Part shown: one piece after another, positions 41,173-54,324 of the stretch
Layout: the number at the start of each line of letters is the position of its first letter
How positions within the stretch are numbered: the stretch's first letter is position 1
Assembly: GCF_013753875.1 (NCBI RefSeq)
Contig: NZ_SMDS01000019.1
Span: 124,001-188,000 of the forward strand
Direction of reading: 5' to 3'
From: Candidatus Pantoea persica
Lineage (GTDB): Bacteria > Pseudomonadota > Gammaproteobacteria > Enterobacterales > Enterobacteriaceae
Length of the DNA stretch: 64,000 nucleotides
Notes under the pieces: model-generated
Told to the model about the DNA's origin: nothing
What the model saw: the letters and a program-made list of their open reading frames with translations, nothing else
Database searches by the model: none
Program-made: the position numbers and the translations under genes

Positions 41173-41908
41173 ATGAAACGCGCTCTGACTGCAGCGCTTG
41201 TGCTCGGTTCGCTGTGCGCCTTTCCCGCGCTGTGGGCCGCCGCCTGCGGGCCGCACAGCCAGGCGGTTGCCAGCAGTAACAGCTGGATTATGCTGGGCGC
41301 CAAAGGCGCGGTGCGTTAGGTGATCGCAAGGATATAGACTCGCAGAAGCGGATACTTGGGCAGTTCGATTCCTGCGGCATGCTCCAGATCGCCGAGTCAC
41401 CTTTGATAAAAAAGAGCGCAATGTCTCCTTAAGCATGGAGCAGCATATCGCGCGCGTGCAGGGCGGCTGGGTGGCGGAGCACGCCTATATGGTCAAGGTG
41501 TTGAAAGCGGGCCAGGAGCAGGTGGTGGATAACCGTCAGGGCACCATCAGCTGGCTGACCGGGCGGCACGGCAATATCATCACCGCCTCCGACAAGTACA
41601 CCAGCATGGGAAAATTGGGCTTCACCGACACCACCGATCGCTACGACGCGCAGCTGCGGCTGATAAAAAGCGTCTCGCGCGGCAACGACGCGCTCTCCAG
41701 CGGCGAAAGCCGCTGGCGCTGAGACTCGCAGGGATAGGTCGTCAGCGCCATCACCGCACGCAGCAAAGATCTCTACACCTACGATAAAAACTTCCGCGAA
41801 TAGCAGCTGCACGGCACCGCCACCACGCTGCGTTCGGTTGACGAATGCCAGCTGTGGGACGAGGTAGGCAACTGTACGCTGAGCTATCTGCATGAAACTG
41901 AAGTTTAA
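41173..41908 (+). pseudogene. Unrecognised secreted protein gene, several stops
   Basis: ATG 41173 opens a signal peptide (MKRALTAALVLGSLCAFPAL, cleavage likely after WAA) and then CGPHSQAVASSNSWIMLGAK before TAG at 41317-41319. The rest is in other frames: ERNVSLSMEQHIARVQGGW, YMVKVLKAGQEQVVDNRQGT, a TGA near 41720, TAG codons near 41736 and 41801, and the end VDECQLWDEVGNCTLSYLHE before TAA. About 240 codons in all. I do not recognise the family; the signal peptide and cysteines at the end suggest a periplasmic protein. Confidence 0.6.
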
Positions 41909-41919
41909 CCTTGGCTGTC

Positions 41920-42390
41920 TAATCTGGGGCGGCGGTGGGATTCGGCTTGGGAGCGCTGCTGCTGGCGTCGGAAATGGCCTACAACCTGCTAAAATGGGTC
42001 GGCGCGGCTTATCTGCTTTACCTCGGCGTCAGGCTGCTGCTCAATCCGCGCCGCGAGGCGTAGGAAGACACGGCAGGCGAAACGGCGCAGCAGAGCTGTT
42101 TCAGCTGCTTTAACCACGGACTGTTGGGCAATCTGCTTAATCCCAAGATAGGCGTGTTTTACCTCACCGTTCTGCCGCAGTTTATTCCGGCCGGCGCGTC
42201 GGTGCCGCCTGCTGGCGCTGATGCATATTGCCATCGGGCTGCTGTAGAACTCCGTAGCTGATCGGCGGCAGCCACTACTTTTTGCCTCGCTGCGTACCTG
42301 CGCCGTCCGGCGGTAATGAAAGTTATGGACCGCCTGACAGGCATGATGTTTATCGGCTTTGCGGCGAAGCTGGCGCTCTCTCGCCACTAA
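41920..42390 (+). pseudogene. LysE/RhtB-type amino-acid exporter, 5' deleted
   Basis: The remnant begins inside the first domain (GALLLASEMAYNLLKWVGAA, YLLYLGVRLLLNP), so about 55 N-terminal residues are missing and the preceding gene runs into it. TAG at 42061-42063 lies in the cytoplasmic loop, then [20 protein letters not shown] and QFIPAG carry the family signature. Indels near 42205 and 42260 disrupt the last helices, and the end reads MDRLTGMMFIGFAAKLALSR before TAA. Substrate unknown. Confidence 0.75.
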
Positions 42391-42401
42391 GGCTCAGGGG
42401 C

Positions 42402-44459
<2,058 letters not shown>

Positions 44460-44572
44460 TCTCTTTCTGCTCTCCTTCGGCGGCGAAATACCCTTATGGT
44501 AGCCTGTTTTGCAGCGCAGACGGAACGCCGTGTCGCGCGCGAAGTATATCGCCGCTCAGGCAGCGCCTCTAC

Positions 44573-44590
44573 TTATTCTTATTCTTATTC
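44573..44590 (+). repeat. Three TTATTC units at the aspS promoter
   Basis: Three perfect TTATTC hexamers end 17 bp before the TATAAT at 44608-44613. The last unit therefore occupies the -35 position of the likely aspS promoter. Confidence 0.8.
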
Positions 44591-44613
44591 TCTGGGCCTT
44601 TTTCCACTATAAT
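44585..44613 (+). promoter_or_regulatory. Likely sigma-70 promoter of aspS
   Basis: TATAAT at 44608-44613 matches the -10 consensus exactly; 17 bp upstream is TTATTC (3 of 6 against TTGACA). It lies 93 bp before the aspS start. A direct repeat ATCTCAAT twice (44633-44648) lies in the leader. Confidence 0.55.
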
Positions 44614-44705
44614 AACCCCTTTTTGCGGCAGCATCTCAATATCTCAATTGGTTACGCGGCCTGATGCTGCTAGGCAGCAGCGGCGAAGTTAAAAGGATAC
44701 GTTAT

Positions 44706-46487
44706 ATGCGTACAGAATATTGCGGACAGCTCAATCTGTCTCATCTGGGTCAGCAAGTCACTCTTTGCGGCTGGGTCAACCGCCGTCGCGATTTAGGAAG
44801 ACTGATTTTTATCGACATGCGCGACCGCGAAGGCATCGTGCAGATCTTCTTCGATCCCGATCGTCAGGAGGCTTTCCAGCTGGCGTCTGAGCTGCGCAAC
44901 GAATTCTGCATCCAGATCACCGGCACCGTGCGTGCGCGCGACGAAAAAAATAAAAACGCTGAGATGGCAACCGGCGAAGTGGAAGTGTTCGCCGAGGCGC
45001 TGACCATTATCAACCGCGCCGAGCCGCTGCCGCTCGACTCCAACCAGGTCAACAGCGAAGAAGCGCGTCTGAAGTACCGCTATCTGGATCTGCGTCGCCC
45101 GGAGATGGCGCAGCGCCTGAAGACCCGCGCGAAGATCTCCAGCTTTGTGCGCCGCTTTATGGACAACGAAGGGTTCCTCGATATCGAAACCCCGATGCTG
45201 ACCAAAGCGACGCCGGAAGGGGCGCGCGACTATCTGGTGCCGAGCCGCATGCACAAAGGCAAATTCTATGCGCTGCCGCAGTCGCCGCAGCTGTTCAAGC
45301 AGCTGCTGATGATGTCCGGCTTTGACCGCTACTATCAGATCGTGAAGTGTTTCCGCGACGAAGATCTGCGTGCCGACCGCCAGCCGGAGTTTACCCAGAT
45401 CGATATCGAAACCTCGTTTCTGACTGCGCCGCAGGTGCGTGAGATCAATGAGCGCATGATCCGTCAGCTGTGGTTGGAGGTGAAGGGCGTCGATCTCGGC
45501 GAGTTCCCGCAGATGACCTTTGCCGACGCGATGCGTCACTACGGCTCCGACAAGCCGGATCTGCGTAACCCGATGGAGCTGGTGGACGTTGCTGACCTGC
45601 TGAAAAGCGTTGAGTTCCAGGTATTTGCTGGTCCGGCCAACGATCCGAAAGGTCGTGTCGCCGCGCTGCGCGTGCCGGGTGGCGCACAGCTGAGCCGCAA
45701 GCAGATTGACGAGTATGCAAAATTCGTGGAAATTTACGGCGCGAAAGGGCTGGCGTGGATGAAGGTCAACGCGCGAGCAGAGGGGCTTGGGGGCGTACAG
45801 AGCCCGGTAGCCAAGTTCCTGAATGCGGAAATCGTGGAAGGCATCCTGAGCCGCACCGGCGCTGCCGACGGCGACCTGATCTTCTTCGGCGCCAACCGCG
45901 CCAAAGTGGTGGCGGACGCGATGGGCGCGCTGCGCCTGAAGGTGGGCCGCGATCTGCTGATCACCAACGAAAGCGCCTGGGCGCCGCTGTGGGTTATCGA
46001 CTTCCCGATGTTTGCGGAAGATGACGAGGGCGGCCTGGCGGCGATGCACCATCCATTCACCTCACCGAAAGATATGTCGGCCGAGGAGATGGCTGCGGAT
46101 CCGCTGAGCGCGGTGGCCAACGCCTACGATATGGTGATCAACGGTTACGAAGTGGGCGGCGGTTCCGTGCGTATCCACTGCGGTAACATGCAGCAGGCGG
46201 TGTTCACCATTCTGGGCATTGACGAGCACGGGCAGCGTGAGAAGTTCGGCTTCCTGCTCGATGCGCTGAAATATGGCACGCCGCCGCACGCTGGCCTGGC
46301 CTTCGGTCTGGATCGTCTCACCATGCTGCTGACCGGCACTGAGAACATCCGCGACGTGATCGCCTTCCCGAAAACCAACGCGGCGGCCTGCCTGATGACC
46401 GAAGCGCCAAGCGAAGCCAACCCGGCGGCGCTGGCGGATCTGGGCATTCAGATCGCGCCGAAGAAAGACAAGTCAGAGAATAAATAA
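44706..46487 (+). CDS. aspS: Aspartyl-tRNA synthetase
   Basis: Class II synthetase that charges tRNA-Asp; essential. The protein has 593 residues (E. coli 590) from ATG 44706, the conserved start [20 protein letters not shown]. The OB-fold anticodon domain covers about 1-110, class II motif 1 is in [20 protein letters not shown], motif 2 is [20 protein letters not shown], the bacterial GAD insertion is in the middle, and motif 3 is [13 protein letters not shown]. Its stop overlaps the nudB start. Intact. Confidence 0.97.
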   Translation: MRTEYCGQLNLSHLGQQVTLCGWVNRRRDLGRLIFIDMRDREGIVQIFFDPDRQEAFQLASELRNEFCIQITGTVRARDEKNKNAEMATGEVEVFAEALTIINRAEPLPLDSNQVNSEEARLKYRYLDLRRPEMAQRLKTRAKISSFVRRFMDNEGFLDIETPMLTKATPEGARDYLVPSRMHKGKFYALPQSPQLFKQLLMMSGFDRYYQIVKCFRDEDLRADRQPEFTQIDIETSFLTAPQVREINERMIRQLWLEVKGVDLGEFPQMTFADAMRHYGSDKPDLRNPMELVDVADLLKSVEFQVFAGPANDPKGRVAALRVPGGAQLSRKQIDEYAKFVEIYGAKGLAWMKVNARAEGLGGVQSPVAKFLNAEIVEGILSRTGAADGDLIFFGANRAKVVADAMGALRLKVGRDLLITNESAWAPLWVIDFPMFAEDDEGGLAAMHHPFTSPKDMSAEEMAADPLSAVANAYDMVINGYEVGGGSVRIHCGNMQQAVFTILGIDEHGQREKFGFLLDALKYGTPPHAGLAFGLDRLTMLLTGTENIRDVIAFPKTNAAACLMTEAPSEANPAALADLGIQIAPKKDKSENK

Positions 46488-46917
46488 TGGGTTATAAGCA
46501 TCCGGTTTCGGTTCTGGTCGTGATCTACGCGCAGGATACGGCCGGGTGTTGATGCTGCAGCGGCGCGACGACGAGAGCTTCTGGCAGTCGTCCAGCGGCA
46601 GCCTGGAGGCGGGGGAAACCCCGTTGCAGGAGGCGCGGCGCGAAGTGCTGGAGGAGCTGGCCATCGACGTTTCGGGAGAAGGGCTGACGCTAGACGACTG
46701 CGGCAAAGAGATCGAGTTCGAAATCTTTCCGCACTATCGCCACCGTTACGCGCCGGGCGTGATGCACAACCGCGAACGCTGGTTCCGGCTGGCGCTGCCC
46801 GCCGAGCGCGCGCCAGTGCTCTCTGAGCATCTCGCGGCGCGCTGGCTCGACCCTGCCGCCGCCGCTGCCATCACCAGGTCTTGGAGCAATCGCCGGGCGA
46901 TTGACGAATTTATCTAG
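46487..46917 (+). pseudogene. nudB: Dihydroneopterin triphosphate pyrophosphatase NudB, one frameshift
   Basis: NudB is the Nudix enzyme that starts the pterin branch of folate synthesis. ATG 46487 (overlapping the aspS TAA) opens HPVSVLVVIYAQDT, then one missing base shifts the frame before RVLMLQRRDDESFWQ. The rest is clean: the Nudix box region GSLEAGETPLQEARREVLEE, FPHYRHRYAPGVMHN, and AITRSWSNRRAIDEF, ending in TAG. A single lesion in an otherwise perfect gene; recent loss or a sequencing error are both possible. Confidence 0.85.
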
Positions 46918-47196
46918 CTGCCGCCGCGTCTCTTCCTGCGGCCGTCTGAAGCGTAAAAATGGGTGCGTTCCTACCGAACGCACCAAAGACTTAAACGGTC
47001 AGGCGTTATAGGCGCCGCGAGGTTGTTGTTTACCGCCAGCGCGCAGCAACCGGAGCATACTTCTATACGTGAGGATGACTCGCGAAGCTCGCCCCTTCAG
47101 GGTGTTCAAGTTGTAAACAACTTGTGCGAGCACTACCGGGGAACAAGATCTCAAGCAAGATAGCCTGTACGATGCCTAAACTGGAGAAAAGATCTA
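46918..47196. other. yebC leader interval with two hairpins
   Basis: About 280 bp without a gene. It contains a perfect nine-base-pair hairpin GGTGCGTTC/GAACGCACC at 46962-46984, with a T run only on the minus strand, and an eight-base inverted repeat CAAGTTGT-AA-ACAACTTG at 47107-47124. The second lies in the likely yebC 5' leader. Confidence 0.5.
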
Positions 47197-47940
47197 ATGG
47201 CTGGTCATAGTAAATGGGCAAACACTAAGTACAGCAAAGCGGCGCAGGATGCCAAACGTGGTAAAATTTTCACCAAAATAATTCGCGAGCTGGTTACCGC
47301 GGCCAAACTCGGCGACGGCGATCCGGGCTCCAACCCGCGTCTGCGCGCCGCTATGGACAAAGCCCTGTCCAACAACCTGACGCGCGACACCACGAACCGC
47401 GCCATCGCGCGCGGCGTCGGCGGCGAAGATGATTCCAATATGGAAACGATCATCTATGAAGGCTACAGTCCTGGCGGCTCCGCCGTGATGGTGGAATGCC
47501 TGAGCGATAACTGCAACTGCACCGTCGGCGAAGTGCGTCACGCCTTCACCAAAACCGGCGGTAACCTCGGCACCGACGGCTCCGTCTCCTACCTGTTCAG
47601 CAAGAAAGGCGTTATCTCCTTCACGCCGGGCCAGGATGAGGACAGCGTGATGGAAGCGGTGCTGGAAGCGGGCACGGAAGATGTCATGAGCTACGAAGAT
47701 GGCGCCATCGACGTCTTTACCGCCTGGGAAGAGCTGGGCGCGGTACGTGACGCGCTGGAAGCGGCCGGACTGAAAGCGGACAGCGTAGAAGTGTCGATGC
47801 TCCCCTCCACCAAAGCGGAGATGGACGCCGAGACGGCGCCGAAGCTGCTGCGCCTGATCGACATGCTGGAAGACTGCGACGACGTGCAGGAGGTCTACCA
47901 CAACGGCGAGATTTCCGATGAGGTGGCGGAAACGCTGTAA
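47197..47940 (+). CDS. yebC: YebC/TACO1-family protein
   Basis: A conserved cytoplasmic protein of 247 residues (E. coli 246). Members have been described as transcriptional regulators and, more recently, as factors that help ribosomes at proline-rich stretches. Signatures are [20 protein letters not shown] at the start, [20 protein letters not shown] and [20 protein letters not shown]. It precedes ruvC as in E. coli. Intact. Confidence 0.95.
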   Translation: MAGHSKWANTKYSKAAQDAKRGKIFTKIIRELVTAAKLGDGDPGSNPRLRAAMDKALSNNLTRDTTNRAIARGVGGEDDSNMETIIYEGYSPGGSAVMVECLSDNCNCTVGEVRHAFTKTGGNLGTDGSVSYLFSKKGVISFTPGQDEDSVMEAVLEAGTEDVMSYEDGAIDVFTAWEELGAVRDALEAAGLKADSVEVSMLPSTKAEMDAETAPKLLRLIDMLEDCDDVQEVYHNGEISDEVAETL

Positions 47941-47977
47941 TGGCGTTTTCCCTTCTCGCGCGCAGCGGAGAGGCGGC

Positions 47978-48505
47978 ATGGCGATAATTCTGGGCATTGA
48001 CCCTGGTTCGCGCATCACCGGCTACGGCGTGATACGTCAGACCGGACGCCAGCTGATCTATCTGGGCAGCGGCTGTATTCGCACTAATACTACGGAGCTA
48101 CCGGCGCGCCTCAAGCTGATCTATGCCGGCGTGAGCGAAATCATCACCCAGTTTTCGCCGGACTACTTCGCCATTGAGCAGGTGTTTATGGCGAAAAACG
48201 CCGATTCGGCACTGAAGCTGGGTCAGGCGCGCGGCGCGGCGATTGTCGCGGCGGTCAATATGGATCTGCCGGTGTTCGAATATGCCGCGCGGCAAGTGAA
48301 GCAGACGGTCACCGGCACCGGCGGCGCCGAAAAGAGCCAGGTGCAGCACATGGTGCGCACGCTGCTCAAGCTGCCCGCCAATCCGCAGGCGGACGCCGCC
48401 GACGCGCTGGCGATTGCCATCACGCACTGTCACGTCAGTCAGAACGCGGCGCGCGTCAGCGACAGCAAGCTGCTGTTGACGCGCGGTCGTCTGCGCTTCG
48501 GCTGA
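47978..48505 (+). CDS. ruvC: Holliday junction resolvase RuvC
   Basis: RuvC cuts four-way junctions in recombination repair. The protein has 175 residues (E. coli 173) from ATG 47978, with GGAGAGG upstream; the frame is open before it but lacks the family start. The acidic catalytic residues are visible in [18 protein letters not shown] and [13 protein letters not shown]. Intact. Confidence 0.95.
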   Translation: MAIILGIDPGSRITGYGVIRQTGRQLIYLGSGCIRTNTTELPARLKLIYAGVSEIITQFSPDYFAIEQVFMAKNADSALKLGQARGAAIVAAVNMDLPVFEYAARQVKQTVTGTGGAEKSQVQHMVRTLLKLPANPQADAADALAIAITHCHVSQNAARVSDSKLLLTRGRLRFG

Positions 48506-48688
48506 CGCGCTCTCGCAACCGGCTGTCAGGCCCGCGCGAGACGGCAGGGCGCAACGCCGCCGCATCGGCCAAAATGCGCCGCGCTTCTCGCGCACAACCC
48601 TTATTATCAATAAATTCAGGCTGGATATTCATCCAGCTCTTTTTATGTTATAAATCCCGCCACACTTGTTAATTAAGGAAGCGTTCAG

Positions 48689-49303
48689 GTGATAGGTCGT
48701 TTACGGGGCAATATTCTGGAAAAGCAGCCGCCGCTGGTGCTGATCGAAGCGCACGGCGTGGGATATGAAGTGCATATGCCGATGACCTGTTTTTATGAAC
48801 TGCCTGAACTCAACCAGGAAGCGGTGATTTTCACCCATTTCGTGGTGCGCGAAGATGCGCAGCTGCTGTTCGGCTTTAACAACAAGCAGGAGCGCGCGCT
48901 GTTCCGCGAGCTGATTAAAACCAACGGCGTCGGTCCCAAGCTGGCACTGACGATCCTCTCTGGCATGTCGGCGCAGCAGTTCGTCACCGTGGTGGAGAAA
49001 GAGGAGATCGCCGCGCTGGTGAAACTGCCTGGCGTCGGCAAGAAAACCGCCGAACGCCTGGTGGTAGAGATGAAAGATCGCTTTAAAGGGCTGCATGGCG
49101 ACTTTTTATCCGGCGAGAGCGCCTTTACCCTGACCGCCCCCGATGCCGTGCCGGAAGGCAACGACGCCGAGGCGGAAGCGGTTGCGGCGCTGGTGGCGCT
49201 GGGTTATAAACCGCAGGAAGCCAGCCGCATGATCAGCAAAGTTGGCAAGCCTGACGCAGACTGCGAAACCCTGATCCGTGAAGCACTGCGCGCCGCAATT
49301 TGA
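48689..49303 (+). CDS. ruvA: Holliday junction branch migration subunit RuvA
   Basis: RuvA binds the junction as a tetramer and recruits RuvB. The protein has 204 residues (E. coli 203) from GTG 48689, with AAGGAAG upstream. The OB domain ([20 protein letters not shown]), two helix-hairpin-helix motifs ([14 protein letters not shown] and [16 protein letters not shown]) and the RuvB-binding C-terminal domain ([20 protein letters not shown]) are all present. Intact. Confidence 0.96.
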   Translation: MIGRLRGNILEKQPPLVLIEAHGVGYEVHMPMTCFYELPELNQEAVIFTHFVVREDAQLLFGFNNKQERALFRELIKTNGVGPKLALTILSGMSAQQFVTVVEKEEIAALVKLPGVGKKTAERLVVEMKDRFKGLHGDFLSGESAFTLTAPDAVPEGNDAEAEAVAALVALGYKPQEASRMISKVGKPDADCETLIREALRAAI

Positions 49304-49311
49304 GGTAAGTG

Positions 49312-50316
<1,005 letters not shown>

Positions 50317-50317
50317 C

Positions 50318-51103
50318 TCAGACCGCGGGCCTACGCGCCATGCTGACAATAAACAGCAGCGCGGCGCACAGCACCACCGACGGACCGGCGGGCGTATCGT
50401 AAAAGGCGGAGAAGGTGAGGCCGCCGGACACCGCAAGAATACCGACAATCACCGCCAGACCGGCCATCTGCTCCGGCGAAAGCGAAAAGCGGCGCGCCGT
50501 GGCGGCGGGGATGATCAGCAGCGAGGTAATTATCAGCGCGCCGACGAACCTCATCGCCACGCCGATGGTTAGCGCCGTCACCAGCATCAGAATCAGCCGC
50601 GTGCGGTGAATATTAACGCCGTCCACCTGCGCCAGCTCCGGGCTGATAGTCATCGACAGCAGCGAACGCCACTGCCACGCTATCACCGCCAGCACCACAA
50701 TCACCCCTGCGCCCATCAGCCATAAATCCGCAGGCGTCACCGCCAGCAGATCGCCGAACAGATAGGCCATCAGGTCGACGCGCACGTTCGACATCAGGCT
50801 TACCACCACCAGACCGAGCGACAGCGCGCTGTGCGCCATAATGCCCAGCAGTGTATCGATCGCCAGATGCGGGCGGCGCTCCAGAAACACCAAGCCCAGC
50901 GCCAGGCAGAGGGTCACTAGGATCACGGCGTACCAGGGATTGACGTTCAGCAGCAGCCCGAACGCCACGCCCAGCAGCGAGGCGTGCGCCAGGGTGTCGC
51001 CGAAATAGGACATCTTGCGCCAGACTACAAAAGCTCCTAGCGGACCGGACGCCAGCGCTAGCATTACGCCACCCAGCCAGCCCGGTAATAACAACTCAAT
51101 CAT
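50318..51103 (-). CDS. znuB: Zinc ABC transporter permease ZnuB
   Basis: ZnuB is the inner-membrane channel of the high-affinity zinc importer. The protein has 261 residues, the E. coli length, with about seven to eight membrane helices. Signatures are [35 protein letters not shown] and [20 protein letters not shown]. Its start overlaps the znuC stop by four bases. Intact. Confidence 0.95.
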   Translation of the reverse strand: MIELLLPGWLGGVMLALASGPLGAFVVWRKMSYFGDTLAHASLLGVAFGLLLNVNPWYAVILVTLCLALGLVFLERRPHLAIDTLLGIMAHSALSLGLVVVSLMSNVRVDLMAYLFGDLLAVTPADLWLMGAGVIVVLAVIAWQWRSLLSMTISPELAQVDGVNIHRTRLILMLVTALTIGVAMRFVGALIITSLLIIPAATARRFSLSPEQMAGLAVIVGILAVSGGLTFSAFYDTPAGPSVVLCAALLFIVSMARRPAV

Positions 51104-51855
51104 GATGGACCTTGTCCTCTGCGTAATACGATACGTCCCTGAAGGTCGTGACGATGGTTGTGGTCATGGCGATAGATCGCCAGCTGCTGCGCGCCGCGCG
51201 GGCCGAACATAGCTATAAATTCCGGGTGCTGCGACACCGCCTCCGGCGTGCCGGAGCAGCAGATATAGTGATTCAGGCAGAGCACCTCGTCGGTTTTCGC
51301 CATCACCATATGCAGATCGTGAGAGACCATCAGCACGCCGCAGTTCAGCTCGTGGCGCAGCTGGTCGATAAGATCGTACAGCGCCACCTGGCCGTTGACG
51401 TCAACGCCCTGCGTCGGCTCGTCAAGTACCAGCAGCTGCGGCTGGTTGAGCAGGGCGCGCGCCAGCAGCGCGCGCTGCGTCTCGCCGCCCGACAGCTTCT
51501 GCAGCGGCGCTTTCAGCAGGTGGCCAGCCTGCACACGCTTCAGCGCCGGCAGCACATCGGCGCGCTTCGCCCCGCGGGTCAACAGCATAAAGCGCTCGAC
51601 GGTGACCGGCAGCGTCGGATCGATGTGCAGCTTCTGCGGCACATAGCCGATGCACAGTCCCGCGCTGCGCTGCACTTGGCCCGAAGCGGGCGCCAGCAGG
51701 CCGAGCACTACGCGAACCAGCGTCGATTTTCCCGCGCCGTTAGGGCCGAGCAGGGTAAGGATGCGTCCGGGCATCAGTTTCAGGCTGATGCTCGAAAGCA
51801 CCGGCCGCCGCGCGAACTGCACGGTAATGTTTTCTAGCGTGACAAGTTGTGGCAT
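51100..51855 (-). CDS. znuC: Zinc ABC transporter ATPase ZnuC
   Basis: ATPase subunit of ZnuABC, 251 residues from ATG 51855; an in-frame ATG 18 bp upstream is an alternative, but [13 protein letters not shown] matches the family start. Walker A is GPNGAGKST, the signature is [16 protein letters not shown], Walker B is [12 protein letters not shown], and the switch histidine is in MVSHDLHMV. The histidine-rich C-terminus ([14 protein letters not shown]) is typical. Divergent from znuA across a Zur box. Intact. Confidence 0.95.
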   Translation of the reverse strand: MPQLVTLENITVQFARRPVLSSISLKLMPGRILTLLGPNGAGKSTLVRVVLGLLAPASGQVQRSAGLCIGYVPQKLHIDPTLPVTVERFMLLTRGAKRADVLPALKRVQAGHLLKAPLQKLSGGETQRALLARALLNQPQLLVLDEPTQGVDVNGQVALYDLIDQLRHELNCGVLMVSHDLHMVMAKTDEVLCLNHYICCSGTPEAVSQHPEFIAMFGPRGAQQLAIYRHDHNHRHDLQGRIVLRRGQGPS

Positions 51856-51879
51856 GTTATTTATAGGTTGCACAGAATT

Positions 51880-51904
51880 TCGAATGTTATAATATCACGC
51901 CCCA
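51880..51904. promoter_or_regulatory. Zur box between znuC and znuA
   Basis: GAATGTTATAATATCAC (51882-51898) closely matches the core of the E. coli znu Zur operator (GAAATGTTATAATATCAC). It lies in the 77-bp divergent promoter, so zinc repression of both transcripts is expected. Confidence 0.85.
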
Positions 51905-51932
51905 TCCACAGGTCACGATGGAATGACGCATT

Positions 51933-52892
51933 ATGTTACACATTAAAAAGAGTACCATTTTCACCCTTTCTGCGCTGGCGCTGGCCGCCTCGTTCACGCT
52001 TCCCGCTCAGGCAAATGTCGTCGCTTCGATAAAGCCGCTGGGTTTTATCGCCGCCGCCATTGCCGACGGCGTAACGCCGGTGGATGTGCTGCTGCCCGAT
52101 GGTACCTCTGAACATGACTATTCGCTGCGTCCTTCTGACGTAAAACGTATTAAAAATGCGGACTTAGTCGTCTGGGTCGGCCCAGAGATGGAGGCGTTCA
52201 TGACCAAGCCGGCTGGTGAATTAGCCGCGCAAAAAAATCTCGAAATCGCCAACATGGCCGCCGTGAAGCCGCTGCTGCTGAAGGGAGCTAAAGAAGAGGA
52301 TCATCATGATGAAGGCCAGGTGCACTCAGTTGCTGACGCCGACGAGGATAAGGGTCATCACCACCATCATGGCGAATACAATATGCATCTGTGGTTGTCC
52401 CCACTGATATCCAGGCTAGCGGCGGTTGCAATCCACGAAAAATTATTGGAACTTATGCCCCGAAGCAAAGCTAAACTTGACGCTAATCTGCAGCAGTTCG
52501 AACGCGAACTAGCGGATACCGACAAGCACATTAGCGCTCAGCTCGCGCCGGTCAGAGAAAAGGGATATTTCGTTTTTCATGACGCTTACACCTATTTTGA
52601 AAAACAATACGGCCTTTCGCCCAGCGGGCATTTTACTGTAAACCCTGAGATTCAGCCGGGCGCCCAGCGTCTACATCAAATACGAACACAGTTGGTTGAG
52701 CAAAAGGCCGTTTGTGTCTTCGCTGAGCCACAATTCAGGCCAGCCGTTATCGATGCGGTTGCCCGCGGAACCACCGTGCGTAAAGGCACGCTGGATCCGC
52801 TGGGGACGAATATCAGCCTTAGTCAGGACCGCTACGTGAAGTTTCTTTCGCAGCTGTCAGGCCAGTATGCGAGCTGCTTGAATGGAGCATGA
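51933..52892 (+). CDS. znuA: Periplasmic zinc-binding protein ZnuA
   Basis: ZnuA captures zinc and delivers it to ZnuBC. The protein has 319 residues (E. coli 310). A signal peptide covers about residues 1-27; zinc ligands are in [20 protein letters not shown] and [10 protein letters not shown]. The charged loop (about residues 123-150) is long and rich in His/Asp/Glu (DHHDEGQ, then GHHHHHGE). The second half of the gene uses more A/T-ending codons than its neighbours. Intact. Confidence 0.95.
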   Translation: MLHIKKSTIFTLSALALAASFTLPAQANVVASIKPLGFIAAAIADGVTPVDVLLPDGTSEHDYSLRPSDVKRIKNADLVVWVGPEMEAFMTKPAGELAAQKNLEIANMAAVKPLLLKGAKEEDHHDEGQVHSVADADEDKGHHHHHGEYNMHLWLSPLISRLAAVAIHEKLLELMPRSKAKLDANLQQFERELADTDKHISAQLAPVREKGYFVFHDAYTYFEKQYGLSPSGHFTVNPEIQPGAQRLHQIRTQLVEQKAVCVFAEPQFRPAVIDAVARGTTVRKGTLDPLGTNISLSQDRYVKFLSQLSGQYASCLNGA

Positions 52893-52905
52893 GGAATAGG
52901 TAAAA

Positions 52906-54201
52906 GTGCAGCAGATAGCCCGCTCTGTCGCCCTCGCATTTAATCATTTGCCGCGCTCCCACCGCGTGATTCTGGGGTCTTTAACCGTTGTCACTCTGGC
53001 CGTCGCCGTCTGGCGGCCTTACGTCTACCATCCAGCCGATGAGGCGATGCCCATCGTCAAAACCATCAAGCTGGATAAGAATCAGCTGCGTACGCTGCTA
53101 CCAGAGGCCAGCGAACCGATCGATCAAACCTCGTCGGAACCGGAAGAAGAGCTGCCAGCGGACGATATCGACAGAGACGTGCCGGACGTGACCGACACGC
53201 ACAAATACACCATCTCCTCCGGCGATACGCTGAGCAGCGCCCTGAATCAGTATGGCATCGAGCTGGGCGACATCAACGCGCTGGTGAGCAGCGACAAGGC
53301 GCTGCGCAATCTGCAGGTCGGCCAGCAGTTGAGCTGGACTCTGAGCGAGGATGGTGGCCTGCAGTCGCTGACCTGGGAGATCAGCCGTCGCGAAACCCGC
53401 ATCTATCAGCGCGGCGACAATGGCGCCTTCACCATGCAGTCTGAAATGCAAAAGGGTGAATGGCAGAACAGTGTGCTGAAGGGCGAGGTGCGCGGTAGCT
53501 TCGCCGCCAGCGCGGTGATTAAGGCGCTGCAGTGGCAGATGGATTTCCGCAAGCTACGCGCCGGTGACGATTTCAGCGTGCTGATGTCGCGCGAAATGCT
53601 CGACGGCAAAAGCGCGCAGAGCCAGCTGCTGGGCGTGCGCCTGCGCTCCGGCGGCAAAGATTATTATGCCTTCCGCGCGGAAGACGGCAAGTTCTACGAT
53701 CGCAACGGCTCCGGGCGGGCGCGCGGCTTTATGCGTTTCCCCACCGTGAAGCAATATCGCGTCTCCTCTAACTTCAACCCGCGTCGTCTTAACCCGGTAA
53801 CGGGGCGCATCGTGCCGCATAAGGGCGTCGATTTCGCGCTACCCACTGGAACGCCGGTGCTGGCGGTCGGCGACGGCGAAGTGGTGGTAGCGAAAAACGG
53901 CGGCGCGGCGGGCAACTATGTCGCCATTCGCCACGGCCGTCAGTATATGACGCGCTATATGCACCTGAAAAAGGTGCTGGTGAAGCCGGGCGAGAAAGTG
54001 AAGCGCGGCGATCGCATCGCCCTGTCGGGCAATACCGGCCGCTCCACCGGGCCGCACCTGCACTTTGAAATCTGGATCAATAACCAGGCGGTCAATCCGC
54101 TGACGGCGAAGCTGCCGCGCATGGAAGGGCTGACCGGCAAAGAGCGCAGCAATTACCTGGCGATGGTGAAGTCCAGTCTGCCGCAGCTAAGCCTGAAGTA
54201 A
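52906..54201 (+). CDS. mepM: Murein DD-endopeptidase MepM
   Basis: MepM cuts peptide crosslinks to let new peptidoglycan in. The protein has 431 residues (E. coli 440) from GTG 52906. An N-terminal membrane anchor, a LysM-like domain (TISSGDTLSSALNQYGIELG) and the M23 zinc peptidase domain are present, with HKGVDFALPTGTPVLAVGDG, MHLKKV and GPHLHFEIW carrying the metal and catalytic residues. Relative to E. coli, twelve residues (RNAGLTSAEVSA) are missing between SFAASA and VIKALQWQM at about 53518. The frame is otherwise clean, so activity is likely but not certain. Confidence 0.92.
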   Translation: MQQIARSVALAFNHLPRSHRVILGSLTVVTLAVAVWRPYVYHPADEAMPIVKTIKLDKNQLRTLLPEASEPIDQTSSEPEEELPADDIDRDVPDVTDTHKYTISSGDTLSSALNQYGIELGDINALVSSDKALRNLQVGQQLSWTLSEDGGLQSLTWEISRRETRIYQRGDNGAFTMQSEMQKGEWQNSVLKGEVRGSFAASAVIKALQWQMDFRKLRAGDDFSVLMSREMLDGKSAQSQLLGVRLRSGGKDYYAFRAEDGKFYDRNGSGRARGFMRFPTVKQYRVSSNFNPRRLNPVTGRIVPHKGVDFALPTGTPVLAVGDGEVVVAKNGGAAGNYVAIRHGRQYMTRYMHLKKVLVKPGEKVKRGDRIALSGNTGRSTGPHLHFEIWINNQAVNPLTAKLPRMEGLTGKERSNYLAMVKSSLPQLSLK

Positions 54202-54226
54202 CGCCGCCGCAAAATGCCACACCACA

Positions 54227-54252
54227 CCGACGCGCAACACGTCGGTTTTTTT
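54227..54252 (+). terminator. Terminator after mepM
   Basis: Stem CCGACG/CGTCGG with a seven-base loop and seven T's. Confidence 0.85.
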
Positions 54253-54324
54253 GCGCGTTGCATCGGGGATTGCAAATTTACCTGTCGCCACTATCATTAG
54301 CGCGTCATTGATTGAGGCGAGTGC

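Noticed and set aside
44793-46052. Long minus-strand frame (419 codons) inside aspS
   Set aside because: Antisense shadow of the intact aspS gene.
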